From: Paracoccus xiamenensis
GTDB lineage: Bacteria; Pseudomonadota; Alphaproteobacteria; Rhodobacterales; Rhodobacteraceae
Length of the DNA: 64,000 nt
Direction: 5' to 3'
Assembly: GCF_011308835.1 (NCBI RefSeq)
Contig: NZ_JAAOHY010000001.1
Coordinates: forward strand, 1-64,000
Shown: piece after piece, positions 7,494 to 15,476 of the stretch
Numbering within the stretch: the stretch's first letter is position 1
How the letters are laid out: each line of letters begins with the position of its first letter
Notes under the pieces: model-generated
The model's database searches: none
What the model saw: the letters and a program-made list of their open reading frames with translations, nothing else
What the model was told of the DNA's origin: nothing
Position numbers and translations under genes: made by a program

Positions 7494-9857
7494 ATGGACC
7501 ATAAGCACGAGCATTCGCATGGGCATCACGATCACGGAACACACGGTGGCGCACCGGCACAGGCTGATCCCGGCAAGGCCATCGACCCGGTTTGCGGCAT
7601 GCAGGTGACGATCAAGCCCGAGGCGCGGCACCGCGACTATGAGGGACAGACCTTCTATTTTTGCTCGGACGGTTGCCAGTCGAAGTTCGACGGCGATCCG
7701 TGGTTCTACGCCTCGGGCGCGGCGGCCAAGGCCGACAAATCCGCGCCGGCAGGCACGCAGTGGACTTGCCCGATGCATCCCGAGATCGTCCGCGACGAAC
7801 CCGGTGCCTGTCCGATCTGTGGCATGGCGCTGGAGCCGATGATCCCCTCGGATGAACCCAGCCATGAACTGACCGATTTCACCCGCAGGCTCTGGGTCAG
7901 CATGGCCGCCGCCGTGCCGCTGCTGATCCTGACCATGGGCGAGATGGTGGGCATCCCGGTCCGTGACTGGATCGGGCACCGCACCGCCGTATGGCTAGAG
8001 TTCCTGCTGGCCACGCCCATCGTGCTCTGGGCGGCGCGGCCCTTCTTTCAGCGCGGGTTGGATTCCTTCAAAAACCGCTCGCCGAACATGTGGACGCTGA
8101 TCTCGCTGGGTGTCGGCGCGGCCTATCTCTATTCGCTCTTCGCGACATTTCTGCCGGGCATCTTTCCCGCAGAATACCGGATGGGCGGCATGGTCGGCAC
8201 CTATTACGAGGCCGCCGTGGTCATTGTCGCGCTGGTCTTTGTCGGGCAGGTGCTGGAATTGCGCGCGCGGGAACGCACCGGCGATGCAATCCGGGCGCTG
8301 ATGGATCTCGCGCCCAAGACCGCCCGGCGCATCCTGCCCGATGGCAGCGAGTATGACGCGCCGCTGGAAAACATCACGGCGGGCGATCTCTTGCGCGTGC
8401 GGCCCGGCGACAGCGTGCCGGTCGATGGCGAGGTGGTCGAGGGGCGGTCTTCCGTCGACGAAAGCATGATCACCGGCGAGCCGGTTCCGGTCGAGAAGGT
8501 GCAGGGCGACCGCGTGACCGGCGGCACGATTAATAAGAACGGCACGCTGGCGATCCGCGCCACCGATGTCGGCGCCGATACGGTGCTGTCGCAGATCGTG
8601 CAGATGGTCGCGGGCGCGCGGCGATCCAAGGCGCCGATTCAGGGGCTGGCCGACCGGGTCTCGGCGATCTTCGTGCCGACCGTCGTGGTGATCGCCATCG
8701 CGGCCTTTTTCGTCTGGCTGATCTTCGGCCCCAGCCCGTCCTATATCTTCGCCGTCGCCTCGGCGGTCTCGGTGCTGATCATCGCCTGTCCCTGTGCGCT
8801 TGGGCTGGCGACGCCGATTTCCATCACCACGGCGGCGGGGCGTGGGGCGCAGGCCGGTGTGCTGGTCAAGAATGCCGAGGCGCTGGAACTGATGGCCGAT
8901 GTCGACACCCTGATCGTCGACAAGACCGGCACCCTGACCGAAGGCAAGCCCGCGCTGACCGATGTGACCAGCTTCGGTGACGTGCCCGAGGATGAGTTGT
9001 TGGCCGCCGCCGCCGCGCTGGAACGCGCATCCGAACACCCGCTGGCAGAGGCGATTGTCGAGGGCGCGAAGGCGCGCGGGTTGAGCCTTGGCAATGGCGA
9101 GGAGTTCGAGGCCATCACCGGCAAGGGGGTGATCGGCAAGGTAGATGGCCGGGACGTGGCGCTTGGCAACAACGCGCTGATGACCTCGCTTGGCATCGAC
9201 TGCGACACGGGCGAGGACACCGCCGATCGTCTGCGCGGTGAAGGCAAGACCGCCATGTTTGTGGCGCGTGATGGCAGGCTGGCGGGGCTGGTCGCCGTGG
9301 CCGACCCGATCAAGCCGGCCGCAGAAGCCGCGATCCGTGACCTGCACGATCTGGGCATAAAGGTAATCATGGCAACCGGCGACAACGAACGCACGGCGCT
9401 GGCCGTGGCAAGCCGCTTGGGCATTGACAAGGTCCGCGCCGGAATGCTGCCCGAGGGCAAGAAGGATCTGATCGACGGGCTGCGCGGCAAGGGGGACAAG
9501 GTCGCCATGGCGGGCGACGGGGTAAACGACGCACCAGCGCTGGCTGCGGCGGATGTCGGTATCGCCATGGGCACCGGCGCCGATGTGGCGGTCGAAAGCG
9601 CCGGGCTGACCCTGCTGGGCGGCGACCTGACCGGCATTGTCCGCGCCCGCAAGCTCGCCGTGGCCACCATGCGCAACATCCGACAGAACCTGTTCTTTGC
9701 TTTCATCTATAACGCAGCCGGGATTCCGGTGGCGGCAGGGCTGCTCTATCCGGTCTTTGGCCTGCTGCTATCGCCGATGATCGCGGCGGCGGCCATGTCG
9801 CTGTCCTCGGTCTCGGTCATCGCCAATGCGTTGCGGCTGAAGCGAGTGAAGCTATAG
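7494..9857 (+). CDS. copA: Copper-translocating P1B-type ATPase with YHS and metal-binding domains
   Basis: A 787-residue copper exporter of the inner membrane. In order it has a His-rich start ([15 protein letters not shown]) and a YHS domain (about 29-72; [15 protein letters not shown]). A heavy-metal-binding segment follows (about 89-117; [16 protein letters not shown]), then the P-type core. Motifs seen are TGE (MITGEP), the transmembrane metal site CPCALG near residue 432, DKTGTLT near 477, the P1[10 protein letters not shown] and [10 protein letters not shown] near 670. The CPC motif supports Cu(I) or Ag(I) transport. There is no classical N-terminal GMTCxxC domain; the YHS/His-rich front end replaces it. 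CsoR probably controls it. Confidence 0.95.
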   Translation: MDHKHEHSHGHHDHGTHGGAPAQADPGKAIDPVCGMQVTIKPEARHRDYEGQTFYFCSDGCQSKFDGDPWFYASGAAAKADKSAPAGTQWTCPMHPEIVRDEPGACPICGMALEPMIPSDEPSHELTDFTRRLWVSMAAAVPLLILTMGEMVGIPVRDWIGHRTAVWLEFLLATPIVLWAARPFFQRGLDSFKNRSPNMWTLISLGVGAAYLYSLFATFLPGIFPAEYRMGGMVGTYYEAAVVIVALVFVGQVLELRARERTGDAIRALMDLAPKTARRILPDGSEYDAPLENITAGDLLRVRPGDSVPVDGEVVEGRSSVDESMITGEPVPVEKVQGDRVTGGTINKNGTLAIRATDVGADTVLSQIVQMVAGARRSKAPIQGLADRVSAIFVPTVVVIAIAAFFVWLIFGPSPSYIFAVASAVSVLIIACPCALGLATPISITTAAGRGAQAGVLVKNAEALELMADVDTLIVDKTGTLTEGKPALTDVTSFGDVPEDELLAAAAALERASEHPLAEAIVEGAKARGLSLGNGEEFEAITGKGVIGKVDGRDVALGNNALMTSLGIDCDTGEDTADRLRGEGKTAMFVARDGRLAGLVAVADPIKPAAEAAIRDLHDLGIKVIMATGDNERTALAVASRLGIDKVRAGMLPEGKKDLIDGLRGKGDKVAMAGDGVNDAPALAAADVGIAMGTGADVAVESAGLTLLGGDLTGIVRARKLAVATMRNIRQNLFFAFIYNAAGIPVAAGLLYPVFGLLLSPMIAAAAMSLSSVSVIANALRLKRVKL

Positions 9858-10370
9858 GGTTGAGGGAGCGGTGTGTGGGTTTGAAATTTCGGTTTCAGCC
9901 CGATCAGGGTAGTCCCAAACAGAGGTCGCGGCTTTCCATCAGGGCGACGACATTAACGACGACCGTTGGCAATGTGAGTTTTCTTCTCAGCGAGCCCTCT
10001 CTTGCTGGCAACGCATGGGCCGCACTTTTGTTGGCGGACTTACGATGGTGGAAAAATCATCTACCTCAACGCCACCTCAACCCTTGGCTGCAGTTTTCGC
10101 GCAGGTTGTTCCGTCGGATGTCGCTCAATGCAGTTGAGCGTCGACATGGAAATCGCAATAAATCAAACGATTGTCGCGTAACGTGCTGAAATTACTGGGC
10201 TCCCGAATTTCGCCTCTGATCTGCTTATAACCTGAAGGTCGTAGGTTCAAATCCCGCCCGACCAGTAGGTCGTTCCGGTCTCTCGTGATCTAGCCCCTGA
10301 ATGTCGGCTTATACAGATTGTTGCAAATGCTGCGCCGCGCTGCCGCAAGTCGGCTCTCCACCCAACCACC
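9858..10370. other. Intergenic stretch with a tRNA-like remnant
   Basis: This 513-bp stretch follows copA. An open frame of 109 codons from 9860 has no domain or codon bias and is not called. Its one recognisable item is a tRNA 3'-half-like sequence at 10219-10264. The region probably marks an old insertion junction between the copper cargo and the small-gene block. Confidence 0.4.
10219..10264 (+). pseudogene. Degenerate tRNA 3'-half
   Basis: The stretch runs CTTATAA (anticodon-loop-like), CTGAAGGTC, GTAGG, TTCAAAT (T-loop), then CCCGC and CGACCA. The T-stem has a mismatch and a wobble pair, and no 5' acceptor or D-arm precedes it, so it cannot be a complete tRNA. Such 3' ends are typical relics of integration into tRNA genes. 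It is on the opposite strand to the tRNA-Arg at 15303 and shares only the T-loop with it. Confidence 0.4.
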
Positions 10371-10613
10371 CTAATCCTCTGCCCTCCGTATAGCGTCCAT
10401 GATGCTACTTCCATCACATCCTATGGCGGTCACGATCTGGACGAACTCGACAACCTCCACCTTCCGTTCTCCGTTCTCGTATTTCGCGACGAATGATTGA
10501 GGCCGTTTGAGACGGTCAGCCAGCTCGGTCTGGGTAAGCCCCGCGTCCAGCCGTGCCTGCTTCAATGCCGCCATGAGCGCAAGATGCCCCGGACTGCGCA
10601 AGGTTCGTCCCAT
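10371..10613 (-). CDS. Small XRE-family regulator
   Basis: An 80-residue protein that is almost entirely a Cro/C1 helix-turn-helix: LKQARLDAGLTQTELADRL, then KRPQSFVAKYENGERKVEVVEF. The SFVAKYE recognition helix is typical of short phage- and plasmid-type repressors. It is divergent from the four-gene unknown operon starting at 10718, and a 7-bp inverted repeat lies between them. It is likely the repressor of that operon or of itself. Confidence 0.8.
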   Translation of the reverse strand: MGRTLRSPGHLALMAALKQARLDAGLTQTELADRLKRPQSFVAKYENGERKVEVVEFVQIVTAIGCDGSSIMDAIRRAED

Positions 10614-10643
10614 GTTGTGAACTCCGAATAAATCCGGAATTCG

Positions 10644-10666
10644 GATAATCTTGCTTGAGGATTATC
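10644..10666. promoter_or_regulatory. Inverted repeat between the XRE gene and the divergent operon
   Basis: GATAATC (10644-10650) and GATTATC (10660-10666) are perfect complements with 16-bp centre spacing, overlapped on the left by a TCCGGAATTCGGA near-palindrome. The position between divergent genes suits an operator for the XRE protein. The binding is inference. Confidence 0.5.
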
Positions 10667-10717
10667 CCATTTTAGGTTATCGATTTGCTGATTTACACAA
10701 ATGTGCGGAGGCGTCTC

Positions 10718-11008
10718 ATGGCCCAGTGCCCCCATTGCATGACCGATATACATGACGAGGCATCCGTCTGCCCCTCCTGCGGCGCAAAGAAGGGTGTTTA
10801 TGGGCCGGGATGGACGGCGGATGACTATGTGGGCCGCGCCAAGGTGATCGCCGCGCTCGCCGGGTTCTTCCTGCTCATCGGCGTCGGTTTCCTGATCGCC
10901 GGGCAAGGTGGCATTTTCATCCTGATGGCCGTTGTGGCGCTGTTCGTGGGTTCCTTGGCCATCGTGACGCTGGTCATGTCGGGAGGGAAAGAGAAATGGT
11001 ACCGCTGA
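10718..11008 (+). CDS. Zinc-ribbon membrane protein, unknown function
   Basis: A 96-residue protein. CPHC at residues 4-7 and CPSC at 18-21 form a small zinc ribbon, followed by two hydrophobic helices (about 43-64 and 67-89) and a basic end (GGKEKWYR). The ATG at 10718 follows a GCGGAGG box by eight bases; an upstream ATG at 10685 lacks one. It heads a run of four genes with overlapping ends. No function is recognised. Confidence 0.7.
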   Translation: MAQCPHCMTDIHDEASVCPSCGAKKGVYGPGWTADDYVGRAKVIAALAGFFLLIGVGFLIAGQGGIFILMAVVALFVGSLAIVTLVMSGGKEKWYR

Positions 11009-11406
11009 TGCTAGAGGACCCGAAGGGGGTCGCTCGGCGGATGCGCGCTCTGGTGCAGCCCTTCACCGCGCCTTATTGGTACGACGCGCCCGAAGGTCAG
11101 CCCAACCAAGCCGATCTGGAATGCGCCGCCGATATGCTGGACCAGTTCATCGACGCTCTGGATGAAAGCCTGCCCGGCATCTATCGCGAGCTGGTCCCGG
11201 CGGATGAGGAGATCGACTGGTCTACTCCGCGCGGGATTTCCACCGGACGATCTGGGCCGATGTTCCGGCTGTCGGTGCTGCCGGGCGGCGGCTACCGGCT
11301 GGCCGCTGAACATGGCGATCAGCACTTTATCGGCGACAACCTGCGCTTCGAGGCCATGGCGATGCTGGTCCGTGTGCTGCTGAACATGTGGGGCAACGAT
11401 GGCTGA
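10996..11406 (+). CDS. Hypothetical protein in the small-gene operon
   Basis: A 136-residue soluble protein with no recognised family. It is acidic, with a Trp/Tyr-containing start (PFTAPYWYDAPEG) and a helical end (FEAMAMLVRVLLNMW). The ATG at 10996 overlaps the previous gene by 13 bp but has a GGGAGG box at the right distance inside it. An ATG at 11008 would give nearly the same protein. Tight overlap on both sides says it is co-translated with its neighbours. Confidence 0.6.
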   Translation: MVPLMLEDPKGVARRMRALVQPFTAPYWYDAPEGQPNQADLECAADMLDQFIDALDESLPGIYRELVPADEEIDWSTPRGISTGRSGPMFRLSVLPGGGYRLAAEHGDQHFIGDNLRFEAMAMLVRVLLNMWGNDG

Positions 11407-11557
11407 CAAGAAACACACCTCCTTCACGCTGAGCGAAGAGGGCCACAAGGCGATGCGCATCGAGGCGCTGAAGCGCGGCCTGACCATGAACCAACTGATC
11501 ATTCAGGGGCTGGCAAAGATCGGTGTGGATTTACCGGCGGAGGATCTGAAATCATGA
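11399..11557 (+). CDS. 52-residue ribbon-helix-helix-like protein
   Basis: This short gene runs from the ATG at 11399 to TGA at 11555-11557 and overlaps both neighbours (8 bp left, ATGA right). The product has a basic start (MADKKH), a beta-strand-like TSFTLSEEG, a helix (HKAMRIEALKRG), the turn LTMNQLI and a second helix. This matches the strand-helix-helix plan of CopG/ParG-type DNA-binding proteins that autoregulate plasmid genes. The fold is proposed from pattern. Good codon use and the overlaps support it as a real gene. Confidence 0.65.
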   Translation: MADKKHTSFTLSEEGHKAMRIEALKRGLTMNQLIIQGLAKIGVDLPAEDLKS

Positions 11558-12051
11558 AGTGGCAGATTGCCGCTGCTTTCACCGCACTCGCCACCCCGGC
11601 ATTCGCGGACGGCTGGTATTTCGAAGCGTCACTTGAAGGCGGCGCCGAATTCTGGACGTTCACCAACGCCACAGGAGACGCCAACCCACGCCGCAACCGG
11701 AGCGATGAAATCTGGATCATCCGCTCGGATCAGATCGGCGATCTTGGGTCAGACGGGGCATGCACCTTCGAGAACTGCGCCGTGAAGGTGATGCTGGGCG
11801 GACAGGTCCCGGCGGCTCGGGACCGGGTGCAGATCGCCTTCGCCAATGGCCAAGCGCTGGACTTCGAGGCGCGCGGCGGCGAAGTTCTGTTCGACAATTA
11901 TTCCACCGCTGGCATGGGTGCGACAGGGATGTTCGTGGACAACATCCGCGCCGCGAAATGGGTCGAGATCAGCTTTGGCGGGCGCTCGCACAAGTTCAGC
12001 CTTGCGGGGTCAGCAAAGGCACTGGATGCGATCCAGCCTTATCTGCGATAA
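11554..12051 (+). CDS. Exported hypothetical protein
   Basis: A 165-residue protein with a clear Sec signal (MKWQIAAAFTALATPAFA, cleavage before DGWYF). The mature part is predicted beta-rich and has one Cys pair (CTFENC) that could form a disulfide. No family was recognised. Its ATG overlaps the stop of the 52-residue gene (ATGA), so it ends the four-gene operon. Whether it acts in conjugation, entry exclusion or stress cannot be told from the sequence. Confidence 0.65.
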   Translation: MKWQIAAAFTALATPAFADGWYFEASLEGGAEFWTFTNATGDANPRRNRSDEIWIIRSDQIGDLGSDGACTFENCAVKVMLGGQVPAARDRVQIAFANGQALDFEARGGEVLFDNYSTAGMGATGMFVDNIRAAKWVEISFGGRSHKFSLAGSAKALDAIQPYLR

Positions 12052-12062
12052 GTACGATTGCG

Positions 12063-12095
12063 AAATAGAGCGATAGTGCCATCGCGCTATTTTAC
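12063..12095 (+). terminator. Probable terminator of the small-gene operon
   Basis: AAATAGAGCGAT and ATCGCGCTATTT pair with one mismatch around a 6-base loop, followed by a short T-run (TTTTACT). It begins 12 bp after the last stop of the rightward operon. The stem is unusually A/T-rich for this window, in keeping with a foreign element. Confidence 0.5.
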
Positions 12096-12526
12096 TGTCG
12101 CGGACAATAGCCCCGCTGGAAACCCCACAATCGCTCGATCCTTGGCGTCTCGCTCATGTGGATTTTCCGGCTGCCGCTGCAATCGAAACGCGACTGACAT
12201 CGCCAGCCCAAAAGGCAGGGGAAGGCGCGTTTCGGTGGTTGGGTTCGCCAGTAGTATGCATGAGGCTTTCGGTCCAGCGGCCAGATCATGTCGCCGCGAA
12301 CGATGGCTTTTGAGCGGATATGCCCGGATCAACAGTCGGCAATCATGAAATTCGGCAACGTCCTCGCTGACAGGCTGGGTTCAGGGGCGCAGCGCCCTGA
12401 TCGACATTTTGCGGGTGGGTGCGTCAGCAACCGGGCCCCGTAAAATAATAGTCGGTCACTAATACTTAGCGGAAACCACGAAGATAGGTCATGATGGATC
12501 AACTTAGGTCATCTCCGGCCCCACCA
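12096..12526. other. Gene-free stretch between two convergent blocks
   Basis: These roughly 430 bases lie between the rightward small-gene operon and the end of the leftward relaxase gene. Only short antisense frames occur. No oriT-like nick region could be identified, although a plasmid transfer or replication site could be here. Confidence 0.35.
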
Positions 12527-13912
12527 TCATTCGGAGGTGAAACGGAAAACAGCGTTGTGTCGGGGATTGTCCGGCTGTGAATCCTTGGCGACCAATGCCG
12601 CAACGCCACGCGCACGATCCAGATCTCGCCGGGCCGTGTCCTCGATATCGCGCCAGGCTGGCGTTGCCTCTATGACGCCCGCCAGTGTGCTGGGTCGGGA
12701 TGACCAGCCGAAGGCGATCTGCGCGCTGCGGGTGATCCGGTCCACCAGCTCGTCCCATTTCAGCCAGCGGGGGATTGCTTCAGCCAATCGCTGGGTCCAG
12801 TCGATCACCATGGCGAAGATGTCGCGGAACTGCTCTGATAAGCTGACGTTCGGAGATGTGCCGCTCAATGCCTCCAATCCCTGCCGGATCATCGGATCCA
12901 CGCGGGCGTGCAGTTCTGCGTTTTCATCTGCGTTCCGGGCCGGATAGCCACGCGGGTCTATCCGGCGTGTCACACGCGCCAGCAGGCGCTCGTTGGCCTC
13001 AGTAGCGGCAAGCGCGCTGATCAGGCCTTCCTCGGCCAGCCGCTGCCCGATTGCAGCGTCTTGCAGCCGCTGCTCTGCCGTGCGCTTTGCTGCGGCCTGC
13101 TCGCGGACCTCAGCCTGTTCGGCCCGGTCATTGGCCGCCGCCGCGCTGCGCTCAGCTTTCTCTGCGCCCTTTTGGAGCGCGATACGGATTTGTTCGGCCT
13201 TCCAGGTCGCCCTGTCGAGTCGGCGGCGCTTTGGTCCGGTGCGCGCCTGCCCGTGCTTTGAGCCAACTTCAGCGTAATATCGATCCTGCCAGGCGCTCAT
13301 TGCCCGCCGATAGGATCTTGATGGCGACCCGGACCAGCCATTCCGGATGTGATGGTCTTGGGCAACGTGCCCTTCGTGGCACAGCTTGGCATTCATACGC
13401 GGATTGGTCTCCGAGATCAGCGGCAAGGCGAGCACATGAAGATGCGGGTGCGATTCATCGCGGTGTTCCACAATCGTCATGATTTCCAGATCGTTTGCCG
13501 CTGCATCCCGTCTGGCGAATGCGATCACATCATCGCGCCACGCCCGATACTCTTCTTCATCCATGTCTTCGACAGTGTCGGGATAGCTGAACACCGATGC
13601 CATCAGTAAATGCGTATCGACGCGGATCCCGCGCAGTTCGGCCTTCTGGTCCGGAGATTCCGTGCGCATTTTTCGTAAGGCCCGGTTTTGTTCGGTCACA
13701 CGGGAATCGATCATGCCGATCAGGTCATGCGGCTGAATCCCTTCCAGGATGCCCGGCGGTTGAGGGTTTGGAACATGCGAGCAGGCACCTTCCAGGCGTT
13801 CCAGTTCTTCGATGATTGAGCGGACAGAACGGCTTTTGGAGTTTCCCTTCTGGCTATAGGTCTGCTTGTGGGCGAAGATAGATTTCCCGCTCGCTGCAGG
13901 GACGTCAGTCAT
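12527..13912 (-). CDS. MobV-family relaxase (Mob/Pre type)
   Basis: A 461-residue protein. The metal-binding signature of MobV relaxases, HRDESHPHLH, lies near residues 150-159, where the family nicks oriT and starts DNA transfer. The N-terminal 230 residues are the relaxase domain. The middle is a long charged coiled coil (KAEQIRIALQKGAEKAERSA and onward). The ATG at 13912 overlaps the repC stop (ATGA), so mob and rep are translated together. Upstream in-frame ATGs would lie inside repC. A mobilization gene without a type IV secretion system means transfer would need a helper. Confidence 0.85.
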   Translation of the reverse strand: MTDVPAASGKSIFAHKQTYSQKGNSKSRSVRSIIEELERLEGACSHVPNPQPPGILEGIQPHDLIGMIDSRVTEQNRALRKMRTESPDQKAELRGIRVDTHLLMASVFSYPDTVEDMDEEEYRAWRDDVIAFARRDAAANDLEIMTIVEHRDESHPHLHVLALPLISETNPRMNAKLCHEGHVAQDHHIRNGWSGSPSRSYRRAMSAWQDRYYAEVGSKHGQARTGPKRRRLDRATWKAEQIRIALQKGAEKAERSAAAANDRAEQAEVREQAAAKRTAEQRLQDAAIGQRLAEEGLISALAATEANERLLARVTRRIDPRGYPARNADENAELHARVDPMIRQGLEALSGTSPNVSLSEQFRDIFAMVIDWTQRLAEAIPRWLKWDELVDRITRSAQIAFGWSSRPSTLAGVIEATPAWRDIEDTARRDLDRARGVAALVAKDSQPDNPRHNAVFRFTSE

Positions 13913-15000
13913 ATTTCGCCCCTTTGGGCGAAAGCAAGCAGCTCTCCTATCAGACGGTCCAGAACGGCGCTCTGTCGGGTTTCGCCCCGTGCCATGCCGA
14001 TAAAAGCCGCAGCAGCATTCCTGACCCGGTATTTGCCGGAGCGACACGCATTGTGATCGGCGACCAAAAGGCAGAGCGTCGTCCTCGATCCACCAAGCAT
14101 CTCACATTGGCGTTGCCAGACTCCTTGGGTGATGCCGATCTGATGGGCGCGCTCCCGCGCCGCCATTTCAAGGCTTCGCCATGTTGGTAATCCCCCTGGC
14201 TCACTGATCGCGTAAAACTCAGCAAGCTCACAAAACTTCGGGCCAGCCAGTCGTATCGCGAGCGCCGGGGTGACGCGCACCGGCCGCGCTTCGCACTGCT
14301 TCTCAGCCCTACAGGTTTTATTGATATTTTCTTTACTTGTATTGGGTGGGGGTGAAATGTCGCACTGGTGGGACTTTTCACCCCTACCGATTTCCGTCGA
14401 AAAGTCTGCCCAGACGGCTTCCAGTGCGTCGGCAACCTGCTTAAGGCGCACAAAGCTCTGGATTGTCGACGGGCGACGATTGGGCAGGATATCCTCGGCA
14501 GCCTCCATCGCACCGTCAAAACGCAGCCTCCGGATGTCGCCGAACAGCTTCTTGATTCGGGTGCGCAATCTATCGGCTTCGGCATCTTCGAAAGAAGCCC
14601 GTTGGGAAGCAGCCTGAATCTCGACCGCATTGGCAATTAGTGGTGCAAGGTTGATCCCAAACTCATGACCGATCTTCCCACCCTCGCGTGATCCGCAGCG
14701 ACGACTGTGATCCGAAGCAGATTTTGCCAGCAGCCCCCGCACAAGCAGATCAGCCTCAATGCGCGCAACCTGTCGCCTATCGAGCCCCGCCTGAGCCGCA
14801 ATCTTGGTAACCGAAGTCCAGAAGCTGCAAATCCGGCCTGCCAGGTAGTCCTCGTCCATTGTGTTGGAGATTGCGACTTTCAGATAAGCGATCGCGCCTT
14901 TGCTGAGGCCAAGTTGCCGTCGGGCGTTTTCGATCAATCTGAAGAACTGCCAACGCGTCATACCCTCCGGCAAACCGCCATGTGTGAGGTGCCGTGTCAT
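13909..15000 (-). CDS. repC: RepC-like plasmid replication initiator
   Basis: A 363-residue protein with the RepC layout: TRWQFFRLIENARRQLGLS, a winged-helix region with VTKIAAQAGLDRRQVARIEADL, then GHEFGINLAPLIANAVEI. A basic helix and a C-terminal domain ending near the AAAAFIGMARG segment follow. RepC proteins bind their own origin and start replication of repABC plasmids. Neither repA nor repB is present here, so this is a solitary repC fused in one operon with a relaxase. The leader (15001-15141) carries a candidate antisense RNA. The ATG at 15000 has only a weak AGGG box. Confidence 0.78.
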   Translation of the reverse strand: MTRHLTHGGLPEGMTRWQFFRLIENARRQLGLSKGAIAYLKVAISNTMDEDYLAGRICSFWTSVTKIAAQAGLDRRQVARIEADLLVRGLLAKSASDHSRRCGSREGGKIGHEFGINLAPLIANAVEIQAASQRASFEDAEADRLRTRIKKLFGDIRRLRFDGAMEAAEDILPNRRPSTIQSFVRLKQVADALEAVWADFSTEIGRGEKSHQCDISPPPNTSKENINKTCRAEKQCEARPVRVTPALAIRLAGPKFCELAEFYAISEPGGLPTWRSLEMAARERAHQIGITQGVWQRQCEMLGGSRTTLCLLVADHNACRSGKYRVRNAAAAFIGMARGETRQSAVLDRLIGELLAFAQRGEI

Positions 15001-15040
15001 GGCAGCACCCTGGTGTGCAGTGCGCGAAATAATCCGATAG

Positions 15041-15070
15041 TTGCGTAGCGGTCGTACCTGGTGCTATTCT
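15041..15070 (+). promoter_or_regulatory. Candidate promoter of a counter-transcribed RNA
   Basis: TTGCGT (15041-15046) and TATTCT (15065-15070) are separated by 18 bp and read away from repC on the opposite strand. Start would be near 15077. The match to the housekeeping consensus is moderate. Confidence 0.45.
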
Positions 15071-15076
15071 GGCAAA

Positions 15077-15141
15077 GAAAGCTGAGCGCTTTTGTTTTTG
15101 ATTTGATCCCTGTTCCGGTTGCCGCCGGGCAGGGATTTTTT
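15077..15141 (+). ncRNA. Candidate repC antisense (counter-transcribed) RNA
   Basis: A transcript of about 65 nt is predicted between a promoter-like pair at 15041-15070 and an intrinsic terminator ending in T6 at 15136-15141. It would be fully complementary to the repC leader. It has a short 5' hairpin (AAAGC/GCTTT) and a terminator stem. repABC plasmids encode such an RNA between repB and repC, on the strand opposite repC, to limit RepC synthesis. Position, size and terminator match; expression is untested. Confidence 0.55.
15106..15141 (+). terminator. Intrinsic terminator opposite the repC leader
   Basis: ATCCCTG (15106-15112) pairs with CAGGGAT (15130-15136). An additional CCGG/CCGG pairing is possible in the loop, and six T residues follow (15136-15141). 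It reads rightward, so it cannot serve the leftward repC gene and supports a rightward RNA. Confidence 0.7.
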
Positions 15142-15302
15142 GTTTCACTGTATCGTCGGAATTCTCCAGGTGCCGGATCGGGCTGTACGGGTTTTGTACC
15201 GGTGTTCTTTACATGTTCCCGTGCAAAAGCCGGAAAATCCTGCACGATGCTGCAAGTCCGTTCAGAAATTTCAGCACAACCAACTGCTTTTATTTTATTT
15301 TT

Positions 15303-15379
15303 TGGTGACCCCGGCAGGATTTGAACCTGCAACCTGCCCCTTAGGAGGGGGCTGCTCTATCCAGTTGAGCCACGGGGCC
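15303..15379 (-). tRNA. tRNA-Arg (anticodon CCT)
   Basis: A complete 77-nt cloverleaf. The acceptor stem is GGCCCCG/CGGGGTC with one G-T pair, and the D-arm is GCTC/GAGC. The anticodon stem is GCCCC/GGGGC around the loop CTCCTAA (anticodon CCT, reads AGG), and the T-arm is GCAGG TTCAAAT CCTGC. An encoded ACCA 3' end lies at 15303-15306. Its 3' end faces the rep-mob block, the usual orientation for integration of a mobile element into a tRNA gene. Confidence 0.97.
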
Positions 15380-15476
15380 GTCGCCCTCCTTCTGCCGATC
15401 CTGACGTCATTTGGCAAGGTGCTTGCCCTGCGGGGCTGTCATGCGCTAACTCAAGCAAACTGGTCAGGACAAACGA

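Noticed and set aside
7995..9347. Long leftward reading frame (450 codons) within copA
   Set aside because: It lies antisense to copA, has an Arg/His/Gly-rich composition typical of GC-rich shadow frames, and no domain. copA on the other strand has every P1B motif.
9860..10189. Protein-coding gene after copA
   Set aside because: The 109-codon frame has no ribosome site, no domain and no codon bias, and overlaps other weak frames.
10219..10264. Intact tRNA gene
   Set aside because: There is no 5' half, the T-stem has a mismatch and the acceptor stem has no partner, so it was kept only as a relic.
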